Assembly (NCBI GenBank): GCA_013397075.1
Contig: VWZS01007725.1
Span: 310,001 to 374,000 of the forward strand
Direction: 5' to 3'
DNA from: Rhabdornis inornatus
Lineage: Eukaryota > Chordata > Aves > Passeriformes > Rhabdornithidae
Length of the DNA: 64,000 nucleotides
Made by a program: the position numbers and the translations under genes. This document shows, one piece after another, positions 22,656-35,232 of the stretch. Below the pieces are notes generated by a model, which ran no database searches, had not been told where the DNA came from, and saw only the letters and a program-made list of their open reading frames with translations. Every line of letters begins with the position of its first letter. Positions within the stretch are counted from its first letter, which is position 1.

Positions 22656-25450
22656 TTATGAAGAGCTGACAGAAGGGAGCAGGACCCCCTCAAGCAGGAA
22701 AAGAGAAATCAAAGGGCTTGGGGAGAGAAGGGAAAATAAATAAATAAAAGGGCTTGTTTATCTTTTTATTAATAGCAGAGTAGTGTTCCCAAGGGGATAG
22801 GCCAACTGTAACTCTAATCCAGCCATGCAAAGCTGCATCTCTGACTGGTTTCTGTTTCTTTTTTTCTCTTCTCTTTTCCAGGGTTAATTACTGAGAAAGA
22901 AAAGTGAGACATTTAATTCTCTCCTCCTCAGATCTCCCCCTCCCTCCCCAGTGAACCACACAGAACCTGAGCGCTTGCCCTCAGACCACAGAGCCCAGAC
23001 TGGGCTGTCCCAGCTGCTGCCACATCCATGTGGCCTCGGTGACACTCCCAGGCCGTACAGGGATGAGGACAGGGACAAATCCTCCACATTGCACAGTGAG
23101 CTGGTTACTGACAACAGGGGGTGGTTTTAATTCGTGTTTTTGGGAAGAAACATTCAGCTGGGTCAGTGACACTGCTCTGCCCTTACCCAGGGAAAATGAG
23201 CATAAACTACACACTGCCTGGCAGCAGGATGGCCTCCTGACATGTCTTGAAAGGGAAGCAGGAGGAGGTAGCTGTGATGGGCAGATAGACTTTGAAACAC
23301 ATCCCAGGGAAGGAAACATTAGAGCTGTAGGTATTCATGTGAGAAGTGGCCCTGTCCTGCTGTATCTGCCATAGCAGTGCAGAAAGCTGGCCAGTTTAAT
23401 GACACCATCCTGATTCAGGGGTGTCCACCAAGGACTTGCTCACTATTCCCAGAGCCCTGTTACACCAGAACCTTCCACGCTGGAGTTTTTGAAGTATATT
23501 TTGTGCTTGGGCTCTGGCCTGGAAACCAGAGACTTTTATTTTAGGATATGTGAGAGAGAATTTTCAAAGGCATATCTCATCAAAAGTCAAAGGGAATGAA
23601 GAACCTGACCTCCTGTGTGCAGCTTGGCCTCTCTCCCCATGCTGCTCTGGCTTCCCTTTCAGGACAGCAAAGCCTTATCCATCCTGCTTGGCAATTAATC
23701 CAGTTTGTAGCCATCAGGGGTTTTCTTGAAAAAAGCAACCCAGTGGTCACCTGTGATGTCCAAGTCCACCTTTAACTGTGACCCAGCTTGAAGCTGCAGC
23801 AAAATTGGTGTGGGAGAGACAAGGTCAGCACTGAGATGTGTCACAGCAGTTCTATTGATAAAGTGAAGTATTAGTAATTTTACGAGAGTCTTGCAGGCTC
23901 CTCCAACCCACCTTTCCACAGGTGACCAGTCTCATCACCAAACCCTGTGGCTTCCTGAGCAGGTTATCAGCATCTGACCTTCAGCACAACAGCAGATGGC
24001 AAGTGATTTTGTATGAGTATCCACAAATACGCAGTGTGAAGAGCAATTTCCCAGAAATCATGGTGAAGGGAGAGGAAAGGTCTGGTCTGAAGTGCTTTTT
24101 CTAAAGCTTCTAATGGAGGGAAGGAGAAAAACAAGAAATAATAAGTGTTTGGGTGCGGCAAGAGGAAGGGAAAACTGCCTTTTAGGGCCTGGGATACAGC
24201 ACATTTCTGAAACTGCTGAGAGGGATGTAGCCATCTCTGCAAATCAAGATGAGCTGGCTGGCCAATGAAGCATGCCCAGCATTTTATTTCTCATATTGTT
24301 TGGAGATAGGGATTCAGCTGAGTGCATTCAGCAAATAAAGATCAAATAACCTGCTGTGAATAATGTTTTAAACCTGGGTTCCTATCAGGATCTAGTTATA
24401 AGCCCATATACTCTGTTGGATAAAAAATAAGTTACACATGGCTGGAGGCAGTATTACTTTCTAAGGAAGATGAAATCTGTTTTGAAATAGAAAATGTTTA
24501 GTGATTCCCCCTCCTCCTTTTATTTTTTTGGAAGGGCTAAAACACATAAAGCTGCCTGATGGAGAGGGTGGAGGAGGGTCCACCAATATTTCACCCACTG
24601 CCTCAGGGTCTAGAGCTAAGGATTTATGCTAAGAGAGGGGGTGATTCCCAGGAGGGGAGGTGAGGGGCAGCCCTCACTGCCAGCAGGGCTGGCTGCTCTG
24701 CCTGGAATCCAGCTAACCTCTACTGCACTAAGCTCCTTAGTGTGCAGAGAAACAAGCCCTTGAGGAGCTGATCCTTTCCCTGGTGATGATAATCAACCCT
24801 TTGGCTGCCAGCCATGGGGGAACCATCAGCTGCTGCTGTTCCTCTCACCTGGACCAGCACAGGGCTCCCCAGCACTGGGGGTTCTGCAGAGCTGCTTGGG
24901 CCAGGCTCAGAGCTGGTGCTGGCTCTGAAAGGCACCGTGCTGCACAAACAGTCCAGTGACTTTAGTGCAGTGCTGATGGAGAAAGGAGCCTTCCCAAAGG
25001 GCAATGCAGCCCTTTCTCTTTCCCAGCAGAGTCAGCAATACCCCATCACTGCACATGGAAAAACACACAGGAAATACAGAAAATGGCTACTGAAAGTTTT
25101 CATCATTATTTCAGAACTACTTTGACAGTGGCATTTCACTTGACCCTGTTGTTTTGCTTTCCCTTCTTTGTCCTTCACCTTTTCTCACATGAGTCAAAGC
25201 TTCTGGTTTTTAATGAGTCTCAAAGAATTGCAAAAAAATCTACATAAACCCTTAGTATTCCCTCTTCAGTAGTCCTTCAGCCAGACAGATGGTTGCAAAT
25301 TTTCTCTCTAATCTGTTTTTTTTTTCTTTGAAAAAAAGACATGTTTATTGTGTGAAGTATCTGCTTCACAGCAAAAACTTCAATTATTCCTCAGAAAAAC
25401 AAATATTAAAAAATGAAAACATTTTGACGGAAACCCTAAATACTTCAGCC
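22656..25450. other. Unique non-coding DNA, no gene recognised
   Basis: It includes a short AAATAAATAAATAAA run at 22734-22748. Open frames of 112-114 codons face each other at 22981-23374 on opposite strands, which is typical of chance. No repeat family is recognised. Confidence 0.5.
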
Positions 25451-25467
25451 AAAAAAAAAAAAAAAAA
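25451..25467 (+). repeat. Poly-A run (17 bases)
   Basis: An uninterrupted run of 17 A. It lies within a 143-codon open frame (25289-25720, plus) as an encoded lysine run, which speaks against that frame being a gene. Confidence 0.85.
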
Positions 25468-28424
25468 TATCCAATCCCCAATGTGTGTGTTTTTGTCTCT
25501 ATTAAAATACTTTGATTTGGAAATGCTGCCACACAGGGGATTTTGTCAGAGCAATTCTCTTCTCATTTCCCACCGTGGACTGAATGCCCTAAATCTGCTG
25601 CCTCCTTGGTGGTGGGCATGGCAGAGGTGCTGGGGGCACTGCCTCCCCTCTTCAGGGAGGAAATCCTCAGAGAAGGAGCAGGAGCAGGAGGTCTCACCCT
25701 CAAAGACAGGGAGAGCCTAGAGTGGTTCCAATCTGACTAGTACAAGATACCACAGGGACATTATTAATAAGAAATATCTCTGCTTGTGAATATGGTATTT
25801 CAGGGTTAGTATTTCCTTTAACATACTGAATTTAGGAAAAAGCCATGCTTTTTGTCCTTTTGTTGATGACTTTCGCGGGGAGTTGCACATCCCTTCACCG
25901 TGAGGCGTGGTTAAATCTTCATCAAGCCACCCACCTCACATGGGGCCTTTCCAGGGCAAGCCTGGAGATTCACACATGGGCAACCAGAGTGTATTTCCTT
26001 TTTTCCATGAGTCCAGGGTGTGTTTCCTTTTTTAACCTTGCCATGCTCAGCTACTGAGTACTGACTCCTGGAGCATTAGGCTGGGTGCTGAGGAGATGGG
26101 GAGGATATTCCTGCTCGTAACAAAGTGCTCATATTTACTTATGCATTAAGATCAAACTGTTCTGCAGAGCATAAATGGAAAGATGGACAGTTTTCAAGTC
26201 TCCTGGCAAGAACATGGGGAGGAAAATGAGACACATTTCTTCACTCCCTCCAGACTGAGTGGGGGGAAAGGAGAAAAGGGCTGCAGGTACAGGCAGCCCC
26301 ACTAAGCCAGGTTTGTTCTGCCCACTCTCCAGGCTGACCAGCACACACTGCAGCACCATGGCATGGAGCCCAAGCAGCTAAACAAAGCCAGGCTGTCAGC
26401 ATGGTGTATTAGCTCTGGCCCAGTGCCATCCTGATGTGGTCATCCCATTTCTGGTCAGCTCAGCACCTCGGCAGTGCTTGCTCGTGTCTCCTTAGTGGAC
26501 CCAAGGCACTCATCTTTCATGCCTCTCTCCTCTTCTTTCAGCCCACCAGGGCTTCATCTGCATATTTACAAGACAATCTGACTTTCCTGATTTACCACGA
26601 AAATAAATTTCATGATGAATTAAGGGAAGGTGTCTTGAAAATTTAAGAAGCCTCCCAGTATTTCTCCTGATGCAGCTCAGGCCTAAAATGTTCCTTTTGG
26701 GATAAGTGGAAATATATCCCCTGCTTCTTCCAGTCTGCAACTTAAAAAGCAGCCCCCAATTTTCCAGCAATAGAGAGAGCTATGAGGCCCAGAGAAGTAT
26801 CACGCTCTTGATTACAGCTTTGCTGTAAAACATTGTTCTGATGTGTCTGGAGACAAGATAATAGGCAGTGTTTTAGTTTAAAATAAGAGGCATTTCATGA
26901 CCAAAGATCCCAGTGTGCAGAGACAGGGGAATATTGAAACTGTCTGTTGGTGCTCTCTAGATTTGCCTGTCTGGATTGTACAGCCATTAAGTTTTCCCAA
27001 AGTCCCACTTTTGGAGAAACTGCACCACCAGCTCCTTGCAGTGGATCCAGAGAGTCAGTAGTGCAGCTGAGAGGAACTTAAGTACATGGAGAAAGAAAGC
27101 CTTCGTAGATCTGGTCCTTGTGTTACTGGACAGAGTAGCTTTTTCTTGCTTTCTTCACCTGCCACTGTGTTGAGCAGTTAGACATTGTAAATAATATTTT
27201 TTATTTGCATTTTATCTTCCCTGAGTTTGAGCTTAGTCTATTTTCAGCATGGGTGGTTTGATATTCAGGCACTTTTTTACTGCAGTAATATAGTTGTTCT
27301 TAAAAGTATGGTGGTGGAATTATCTTTAAATACCCAACTTTCCTGTGAATTTCTGCAGATCACCCACAGCCTTGCAGGAAACATGAGTTTACTGACATAG
27401 TCTGAGATCTGGTGCTGCAGAGGTCTAGAGAAGATGTGTTTCCAAGTGACCACTTAATGAAAGGGAAGGCTTTTCCTGTCATGGAAAGAATATCTGATTG
27501 TACTGAGCTCTCGCCTACACTCAGGAGAAGAGAACAGATTAAGAGGCCACTGTCAGTCTCTGAGGGCAGAAGTTGCCTCTTTAGGTGAATCAGAAGCCTT
27601 AGAGACAGCAGAAAGCAGATCCAGTGGAAGTTTTGTATCACCAGCCTCAGCGAGAGCTGCTCCATCACCATTTGTATTGTGTTGATTTTGCTGCGTGGGG
27701 ATCACTGAAACAGACCTTGAAATCTGCTAGCAACCAATTTCATTTGAACAGATCAGATAAAAAAAAGCACATCTTCTGCTTTTCATTAGGGATGTGCAGC
27801 TTCCAGGCTTCCTGATATGAATCCAGAGGAGCTGGCAATAAAGGGAAACCAACAGCCCATGCATAATGGAGCTGGGTTTTATGCCAACACAGCTCTCTCT
27901 TTTGTCTGAAACCTTTGTGAGTGGATACAGAACTCCCAATTGTGTGGGATGGCAGGTTCTGTGCAAGGCTTAGGTCACTTCCCCTAGCATTTCCCATCTG
28001 ACCAGTGTCAGCATTTGCAGTTCCAGTTCTCGGTGTTCCAACTCAGGGATCCACTTCAGTGTGTCTTCATCCACCTGAATTGCTCATCACACAATTTGCT
28101 TTCCTCTGACACAAAATTCTGCCCCTCTGGTTTGGACTCTGAACCCCTTTCAGAATGTTCCAGTCTACAGAGTGGCCAAGCTGCTCTTTAACCTCACATC
28201 TGAGCTTTCCCCAGGGCTCTTCCATGACAATTCTTCTGCCTCTGCACTGCTGGTACTTTGCTGTCTTTCAGAGTTGAGATAAATATGATCACTTAGGATT
28301 TGGCGTGAGGGGCAAGATCTTGACTTACTGACCTAGGGAGAGGTTGAAAAATGCCTCATTCACTGCCTTCTGAAACAACCCACTTAAACTGACAGGTCTC
28401 CCAAGTATGTGTTTTCCAAGGGGG
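25468..28424. other. Unique non-coding DNA, no gene recognised
   Basis: No known exon, RNA or repeat. Frames are at most 103 codons (minus, 27360-27671). The part 27180-27350 is AT-rich. Confidence 0.5.
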
Positions 28425-28437
28425 AAAAAAAAAAAAA
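28425..28437 (+). repeat. Poly-A run (13 bases)
   Basis: Thirteen A following GGGG. Confidence 0.85.
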
Positions 28438-30204
28438 GCATGCGCTTGGTTTTGAACATGAAGTTTCGTTCTCAGTTCAAATGACCGTGGTTTAACACCT
28501 CACCCACAACCCAATGACTGTGATATTGTAGTTTCTTTCCTGTGAGTTTCCCCACAGACTTTACTTCCAAAGACTTCTGTTCCTCCTCGCAGCTCAGCTA
28601 CAAGCACATCATAGCCTGGTCTGGACAGACATCACTGTCTAAAGGTCAGAAGTTGAGGCCTTTGCCCACCTCTGCTGCTTACTGGAGTGAGTGACAATTA
28701 CCCTTCCATGGGCCATGCCTTCCTCCTCTCCACCAGAGAGCTTGGATCTTCTTTCCCAAGAGCTGGGGGAGTGACAGAAGGGCACAGCACCCAGCCAGCC
28801 ATGGGGAGACATGTGAGCCCATGGCAGGCAGCCAGACAGGCACAAGGAGCACGTGCTTGGAAAGAGAGTCCTGAAACACCATGCAGAAAAACAAAGACAC
28901 CTGTCTAGAAAAATGCTGAGCAACTCAGAATAGCAGCATCCTAAAAGGATTGTCTATCTTGGAGAGGAAAGCAAAAGTATAACTCTCTGTTTCTTCATGC
29001 AAGGGGTTGGATTCATCTTACTTCTTCAAGGCAGATATTTCCATTTGAGCTGGGCACTCCAGGCTCCAATTATAGCCAAGGACAGACACAGGCAGTCAGC
29101 CTAATGTCTGTAATAGCATGAGATGAACTGCACTTTAGAAACCTATTATTCTTTCTAGCCTGTAAAATAAACCTATGATGAGTGGATTAGTTCTCCGAAT
29201 AAGAATATAAAATTAATCCCATTTCTGATTTCTGGGCATCTCACTGCAGAATTCTCCACCTTCCTACAGTTTGATACTGGATTGGTCACAAAAAGACTCC
29301 ACAGTTTCTACAAACTGGATCCTTGACTGCAGCTTCTGCAGTTTTTAGCCAGCCCAGGCAGTGGGTGGTATAAAATACCTGTGGATTAAGGTTATTTGAA
29401 CATTTCCAGAGCTGTCAATCTTGTTTTTTTTGTCTTTCCTGCAACAAAAAACAAGCTAAGTTTCCTATGTCAGATAATGCTAAGCCATACCTCAATTTTA
29501 TAAACTCTTTACATCTGGAGATGCTGGTCATTATGGGTGAAAGTAATTGAGATGGACTACTGAAGATTAATTTATTTCAGCCTAAGGTATGTATCAGACC
29601 AAATATACATTCCTCAGCAGCAGTGAAATGAAGAGTGAGCCACAGAGCACCTATCTCTGTTCTTGGTCCATGTGGCAACCCAGTTCTGGAATCAAATAAT
29701 GCTTTTGGGGACATTCTTAAGTTCTGTGGACTTTCTGACCCCAGGAGTCTGCAGATCAGAGGCTGAAGTCCATCATGCCAGACTAACAGACATTGTTTCT
29801 CAATGCCTTTTGTCTTGACTATGAGTAACCACAAACTGTACAAAATATCCCAAACACAGTGTTACTTTTGCCTTGGCATCAGTTCTTCCTTTTCCTCATG
29901 AAAACATTGTTCTGATGACATTTCTTCTATCATGGATGACTAATAAATGAGTCTTTCAACGGAAAGATTTACAAAGGACAGAGGTCCTCCTTTCTCTCCC
30001 TAGCTGTGCCATAGAAATTTTTACTTATGCAGCATCCAAGTGCATGACTTTTCCAACTGTTATGTTTCTTTCACATTTCCATCTACTTCCAATGGCATTT
30101 CCCTTTCTCTGTGTGCAGCTGAGTCCCTGATCTGCTCCTGCCCCTGTGCTGCCACACAGCTCCCACTCACCAGCCTTCACCACCCCGTCAGTCCTTCCCC
30201 ACCC
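28438..30204. other. Unique non-coding DNA, no gene recognised
   Basis: Overlapping opposite-strand frames at 28639-28923 (94 and 73 codons) are chance-like. Nothing else is recognised. Confidence 0.5.
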
Positions 30205-30310
30205 AAACCCAGCAGGACCCAGCCCGCAGCCACGCAGTTAATTGGAGGCAGCGACAATGCTGGAGTTAATTAATCCCACCAAGCCAACGGCAGGAACTTC
30301 CTGATTTCTC
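30205..30310. promoter_or_regulatory. Small enhancer-like block (candidate)
   Basis: The motifs GTTAATTGG near 30236 and GAGTTAATTAATCCC near 30263 (TAAT pairs and a TAATCC core) flank a GCAGCGACAATG segment with a SOX-like ACAAT. Inferred from motifs only. Confidence 0.2.
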
Positions 30311-31429
30311 ATTGTTGCTCTCAGCACGTCTGATGAGATGCTCCCACCAGGAAAGGACCTCATCCTGGCCACCAGTGCTGGGGAACTCACCCACCCCGGT
30401 GCAGAGCTGACATTTAAGCCTTGCCTCCTCTCCGTTCTCTCACAGATCTAAAGATGAGGGGCAGAAGGGCTTCATTAAACCTCACCCTGTAACAAACCAC
30501 ACACACCTCTCACAGCTGAGCCCCATGCCCTCAGTTTCACTGGCACTGTCAGGCCTCAGAACACTTCTCATTCCCAGGGAATTCACTCCTCCCACCTGAA
30601 AATCAGTAAGTGCACTGTGCCTGCTGGAAAGCCTGATGCTGATGCTATCTGCATCCTTAACTGTCAGCAAGCTGCAAAACTTTGGTGCATTTGGATTTTA
30701 GCCACTGTGCATCTGTAAGCCCTGAGGATAATCAGTCCCTGCTGAGCTGCAGAGACTGGGAGGCTCTTCCTGTTAACCAGCGTCTCCTGAAGCTGACTTT
30801 GTAAATCTTGTAAACCACCAAGAAAGGGTGCTGCATTTAAAACTTGGAGCTGTGGAGTCAGGGCAGGGAACACAGAGAAAGGAAAATGCAAGAAAATTGT
30901 CACAGTGCTGCTCCCTGCTCCCTCCCACCTGTGTCCCAGCTTTGGGGTAATGGAAATGAAACTTTGCTCTGAATTACCCCTACCTCAGGTTCCTGAATCC
31001 AGTTTCATGCCATAAAAACTAGGCTTGGCCCCAGCTGTTTGTTCCAGATTTATGAAGTTTTCTTCACTGCACCTGCTTTCCAACAGGTTTATTGCCAGCA
31101 GCTGCTAACAAGCACTGCTGGCTTGGTGGCTCGCCACAATTCCTCTCTTTATTTGCTTGGGATTTTCGTAGGGTTGCCATGTTGTTGGCACTGAAAAATC
31201 TTGGTTCAACCGATTGGTTTGAGTCACTGGCAAGGAAGAATAGAGTGACAATGCATAAATTGTCTTGGAAAACAGAAACACCTATGTTGGAAAAAATGAA
31301 ATCTTTCAGTTTGTAACCCAGGCAGAGCATCACTGTAAATTGCTGAAATCCAAGAAGAGCACTGGAGCCCGTTCATGTAGCCCCGTTAGTGAATTTAGGC
31401 TCTTTGGAAGGAGCCATTAACATTTGTTT
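30311..31429. other. Unique non-coding DNA, no gene recognised
   Basis: Frames at 31064-31333 (minus, 89 codons) and 31092-31316 (plus, 74 codons) overlap on opposite strands. No domain is known. Confidence 0.5.
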
Positions 31430-31620
31430 AGTTATTTTCAAGCAGAAGTTGGCAATCTTTAATCTGTGAAATTTCCCATAATTTATTGACACTTACACAT
31501 CTTTCTTTTCTGCAGAAACACTGCTGGTTTCAATTAGCGCAAATTAATCAATAGCAGGGGGGCCATGCTGAGTTCCAGTGAAAGGCAGGTGAGGAGCGCT
31601 GGCTGCATGTTAAACACAGA
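31430..31620. promoter_or_regulatory. Enhancer-like block with clustered TAAT sites (candidate)
   Basis: A repeat-free stretch with CATAATTTATTG near 31478 and CAATTAGCGCAAATTAATCA at 31531-31550, which packs two ATTA-type cores, a TTAATCA word and an AGCGCAAA core into 20 bp. Downstream are E-box-like CAGGTG and CAGCTG-type words. Developmental enhancers often show such packing. Conservation is untested. Confidence 0.3.
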
Positions 31621-31644
31621 GATATGTAAAAGTGACAACTGGAG

Positions 31645-32175
31645 ATGTGCTATGGAGCTGAGCAGCAGGGCAGGAGCGGGGGGAGCTGCACAGCTCCAGG
31701 GCTGCAGCACAGCGTGTGCTGCGTGATGGAAACGCCTGCTTTTAATTATGGTTGCAAAACTTTATTAAGTGCATGTGTGTGTGTGTTACAAGCCTCCCCT
31801 TGTGCCTGCTCCACAGATGATGAGAGATGTTCCAGCTCCTGCTTGCCACGGCATGGGATTATTCAGGGTTTTCTTTATCTCAAGCTGGAAAGCTGGGTTT
31901 TGCTGGCTTTGTCAGCCAGAGAGGGACTGTATCACTTACACCTGCACACAGTTGGTGGTGCAGGAATCTGCCTGGGGCTCTGTATGTGTCCCTGGTCCCA
32001 GCTTCCTCACACATCCCTGCTCCTCTGCCCACTTCTGCAGGTACTGCCAGAACCAGATGCCCTGGGCCCTTGGGCATCCTGGTCCCCCAGAAAGCTGTGG
32101 AGTTCTGGCCATTTTCAAAGCACAGCCTTGATGCTCACTGCTGTACCTAAGGTGATGGTCAGACCACCATCCTAG
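31645..32175 (+). other. Longest open frame in the window (176 codons), probably not a gene
   Basis: This plus-strand frame spans a TG microsatellite and overlaps frames of 120 and 107 codons in the other two plus frames and 65 and 85 codons on the minus strand. The translated product is rich in Ser, Cys, Leu and Pro with no family motif. All frames being open at once suggests low stop-codon density rather than selection. It could contain part of an unrecognised lncRNA, but nothing in the sequence shows that. Confidence 0.25.
31774..31786 (+). repeat. (TG)n microsatellite
   Basis: Short run of six TG units. Confidence 0.85.
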
Positions 32176-32363
32176 AGCTGTCAGTGGAGACAATCAGGGA
32201 GAGGGAGAGGAAAATCAGTGGAGAAAGCATTATCCAATTTAAAAGGCATAACTTGTTTGAATTAACACAGGGATTGTGTGCTTTTAGTTGGATAGTCAGG
32301 TACAACTCCTGATTTTCTCCTCTGATTACTGAGCAATCTGACAGCTCTGAGCAGGACCGGCCT
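32176..32363. other. Unique non-coding DNA upstream of CR1
   Basis: Nothing recognised. A small GATGGT/ACCATC inverted repeat sits just before, near 32154-32171. Confidence 0.5.
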
Positions 32364-32622
32364 ATCATAGAATCCCAAAATGGTTTGAGTTGGAAGGGAT
32401 CTTAAAGATCATCCAGCTCCAACCCTCTTGCTGTGTCTAGGGACACCTTCCACTAGACCAGCTTGCTCAAAGCCCATCCAACCTGCCCTTTCCAGGCATG
32501 GGGCATCCACATCTTTTCTGGGCTAACTGTTCCAGTGCCTCACCACCCCCACAGTAAATCATTTCTGCTTAATATCCAATCTAAATTTACTCCCTTTCAG
32601 TTTGAAGCTTAAGTTACTCTTT
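32364..32622 (-). mobile_element. CR1 LINE, 5'-truncated 3' end (avian type)
   Basis: Read on the minus strand, the copy ends with the CR1 3' terminal ATTCTATGA(T)-type octamer, seen here as ATCATAGAATC. It is followed inward by the well-known avian CR1 3' words: GGTTTGAGTTGGAAGGGATC, TTAAAGATCATCCAGCTCCA, GGGACACCTTCCACTAGACC, GCTCAAAGCCCATCCAACCT, GGGGCATCCAC, TTCCAGTGCCTCACCACC and TCTAAATTTACTCCCTTTCA. It fades out near 32622. About 260 bp long, it holds only 3' UTR and no part of the endonuclease or reverse transcriptase frames. 5' truncation is the rule for CR1. Divergence from the consensus as I recall it is moderate, so it is an old insertion. Confidence 0.95.
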
Positions 32623-35231
32623 TACTCCCTTTTCTTTCCCTCTCTGTGTCATGTACCGGCAGGGCTTTCCCTACTGCAGCTCTTCCAGCTCCTCTGTGCT
32701 GGTGTGTTTCTGAATGTCCCTACCAAGCCACCACAGCATCTGCAGCCTCAGCACAGACACCCTTAGACCTTGCCCACAGGGTGCTCTCACTGGATATGAC
32801 AAGCCACACTGTACCTGCTTTATTCTCCCAGATCTGCAGGATCAAACCATGGCAAACTCACGTTCCTCTCTTTGTCATTCTTCCTGCCATATCCCAGGCA
32901 GCAGCAGCAATAATCATTCCAGGATCAAAACCGACTTTCTAATATCCAGCTTTGGTTGATGATGATGTATGAAGCAGAGAGAAAAGAGACAGCTTGATTT
33001 TCATAGGCTAGGTGTTGACCCCGCTGAGCTTAGTGTAGCATGAAACTAGTTTTGACTAGTAAACTGAATAAATATACCAGGGAAGCTGTAGAAGGGCAAT
33101 ATATATGCAACACTAAGGTGCCATTTTTGCAAAATGACTTTGATTCATCAGAGGGCTAAGCTGATGCCCAGTGCATTAGAAATCCTGTGAACAGAAGCTC
33201 AGGGACATATTTAAATTCATAATCTGTTTGCAGGAAACAGCTTCTTCTTCTACTTCAAAATGTGAAGCCATTTGGCAGAGCAGCTCAGGGCAAAGCCCAT
33301 GGGACATGGTGCTGCCAGGCAGCCCAAGGGAAGCAGCAAGGAGGTGACCAAAGGCCTCCCTGCTGCACTGCCAGGTCTGCAGGAGCCAAGAGAGTCCCCT
33401 GCACGACAGTGTGGCAGAAGGAGCAAGAGCTGGTTTGTTAGCAGAAAAATTATGTGTCCTGTGAAATTCCATCTAGGTAGAAGCAGTAAAGTAAATGGTT
33501 GGGAACTGGTTTCTTTGCAGTAGAGGGCTTGACAGAAGGGTGATAAAAATAAAAGTTATTTCAGCTCACAGAAATTCTTCCCAGGCAGGGCCCCATGGTT
33601 CTGGCATGACCTTCAGTGCTCAGTGCTCTGGCAAGGGGCATGTCTTTCTGCATCTGCACCCCAGAGCCATCCGTGGCAGAGGACTAAAATGTTGACAGAT
33701 TTAAGTTTCAGGTATGCCACAAAGCAAGAGGTATTTCTGGTTGAATCCAGAGACATCTGAAACTGATCCTCAGCTTACCCAAACTCAAGGGTGGCTGTGC
33801 CCATGACTCCAGTGTGAGTCTGCCTCAAAGGGCAAATCCTGCTCTTTGTTCCCTTGGAAGGGATGTTGAGAAGCACTCCTTATATTACCAGGATTTTGAT
33901 GGATGCTCTATGAAAGAAGCACAGACTCAGCAGACATCCTACTCAAAATAATTTTGAAGCTGTATCTTCCTGGCAGGAGCCAAGCTGGCCAATCTCTGTG
34001 TGTGCTCCAAACTGGTCAGATGCAATCCCAATCTGGCATAAGAGCCATGTGGTTATTTTAGCAGGAAGCTGCTCTTTCCTTAGTAAAAATATTCCCTAAA
34101 GGATTCTAGCACGTCTTAACGAATTATGGGACATTTCCCTTTAATTCCTGCAGCAGCAGGCAGTAATAATGAAAAACTGCAGCTGTTGTCTTCATTTACA
34201 CTCCAGTGCCTGATTGTGATTTTTTGGATTGCCCTTGAGTACATGGACTGGGAATTCTGCTGTCCAAGACTACAGCCCCTGCATGGTGAGGGTTCCCCTC
34301 ACCAAGCTGGGTTAGTCTGGAGGTAAAGGAACCACCTTATTTGTGCACAACATTGCACATGCCTGCTCATAATCAAAGAAAATCAGGGCTCTTACCGTTG
34401 CTGTCCTATGGTAGGACAATAAATAGCTGGATTGGGCTCAGTGGATTTTGAGGACAAGAGGACACTCTCTATATATTTTTCCTTCTGGGAGGAATGGCTT
34501 CCACTGAGGAAAGAGCAAATGTAATAAAGAAAATCTTCTCATATTGAAATACATTTTTCTATTAAATATAGAGGTCAAAGGAGAAAAAGTGAGAGAGGAA
34601 GAGATCCTGGCAAAGGTTTATTTAATATAAGCTACATTTATATTTTTTTTTTGAGTTACAGAGAATAAATTGAGCATTTTAATGTATTCCATAATGCTGC
34701 AGAAACATGACCTTGAAGTTAGCATAGAAATCTATTTCAGCTTTTATTTAGCAGCTGTGTAGCCTTTCAGAATATGAACTTTAATAGGAGTAGAGTTAAC
34801 AACCAATTGTCTTCACTCAGGCATGATCATAATCTGATTCATGAACACATACTCTTCTCTATTGCTATTTGTTTAATTTTCCATCCTTTCAAATAAGTGC
34901 TCAAATCCCTATTCTGGCTCCTAGATCAAGACTTAGGGCCCCTGTGTGTTTTATCTGTTTCTGTGAAAAAGAAGCACTTGGGAGAATAGAAGCACACTCC
35001 AATCACTCAGAGAGCTTTTGCTGCCCTGAGAAAACTTCCACAGCCCACAGTTCTTCCAAAACTGATCTATCTTGCAGTCATTTTAGAGAAAATAAAATCT
35101 GAATTTTTTTCCTCTGGAATTCATTGAAATATGTTTCCAACTTCAAAGAGAGATTTTTAAAAAAATTGTGTCAAGCTGCAAAATTCACTAAAATGAGTTT
35201 CTGTCTCTCTGTCTCGCTCTCCCTTTTTTTT
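32623..35231. other. Unique non-coding DNA, no gene recognised
   Basis: Frames of at most about 98 codons with no known domain. AT-rich from about 34540 to 34860. No repeat is recognised after the CR1 edge. Confidence 0.5.
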
Positions 35232-35232
35232 N
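35232..35232. other. Single ambiguous base (N)
   Basis: One N directly follows an 8-base T run. It is probably an unresolved homopolymer call, not biology. It falls inside a 165-codon minus-strand frame (35171-35668), giving that frame an undefined residue. Confidence 0.95.

Noticed and set aside
25289..25720. 143-codon plus-strand open frame
   Set aside because: It reads through a 17-base poly-A as lysines and looks like a chance frame.
31645..32175. 176-codon plus-strand open frame, the longest in the window
   Set aside because: Other frames on both strands are open at the same place, it crosses a TG microsatellite, and the product has no recognisable domain.
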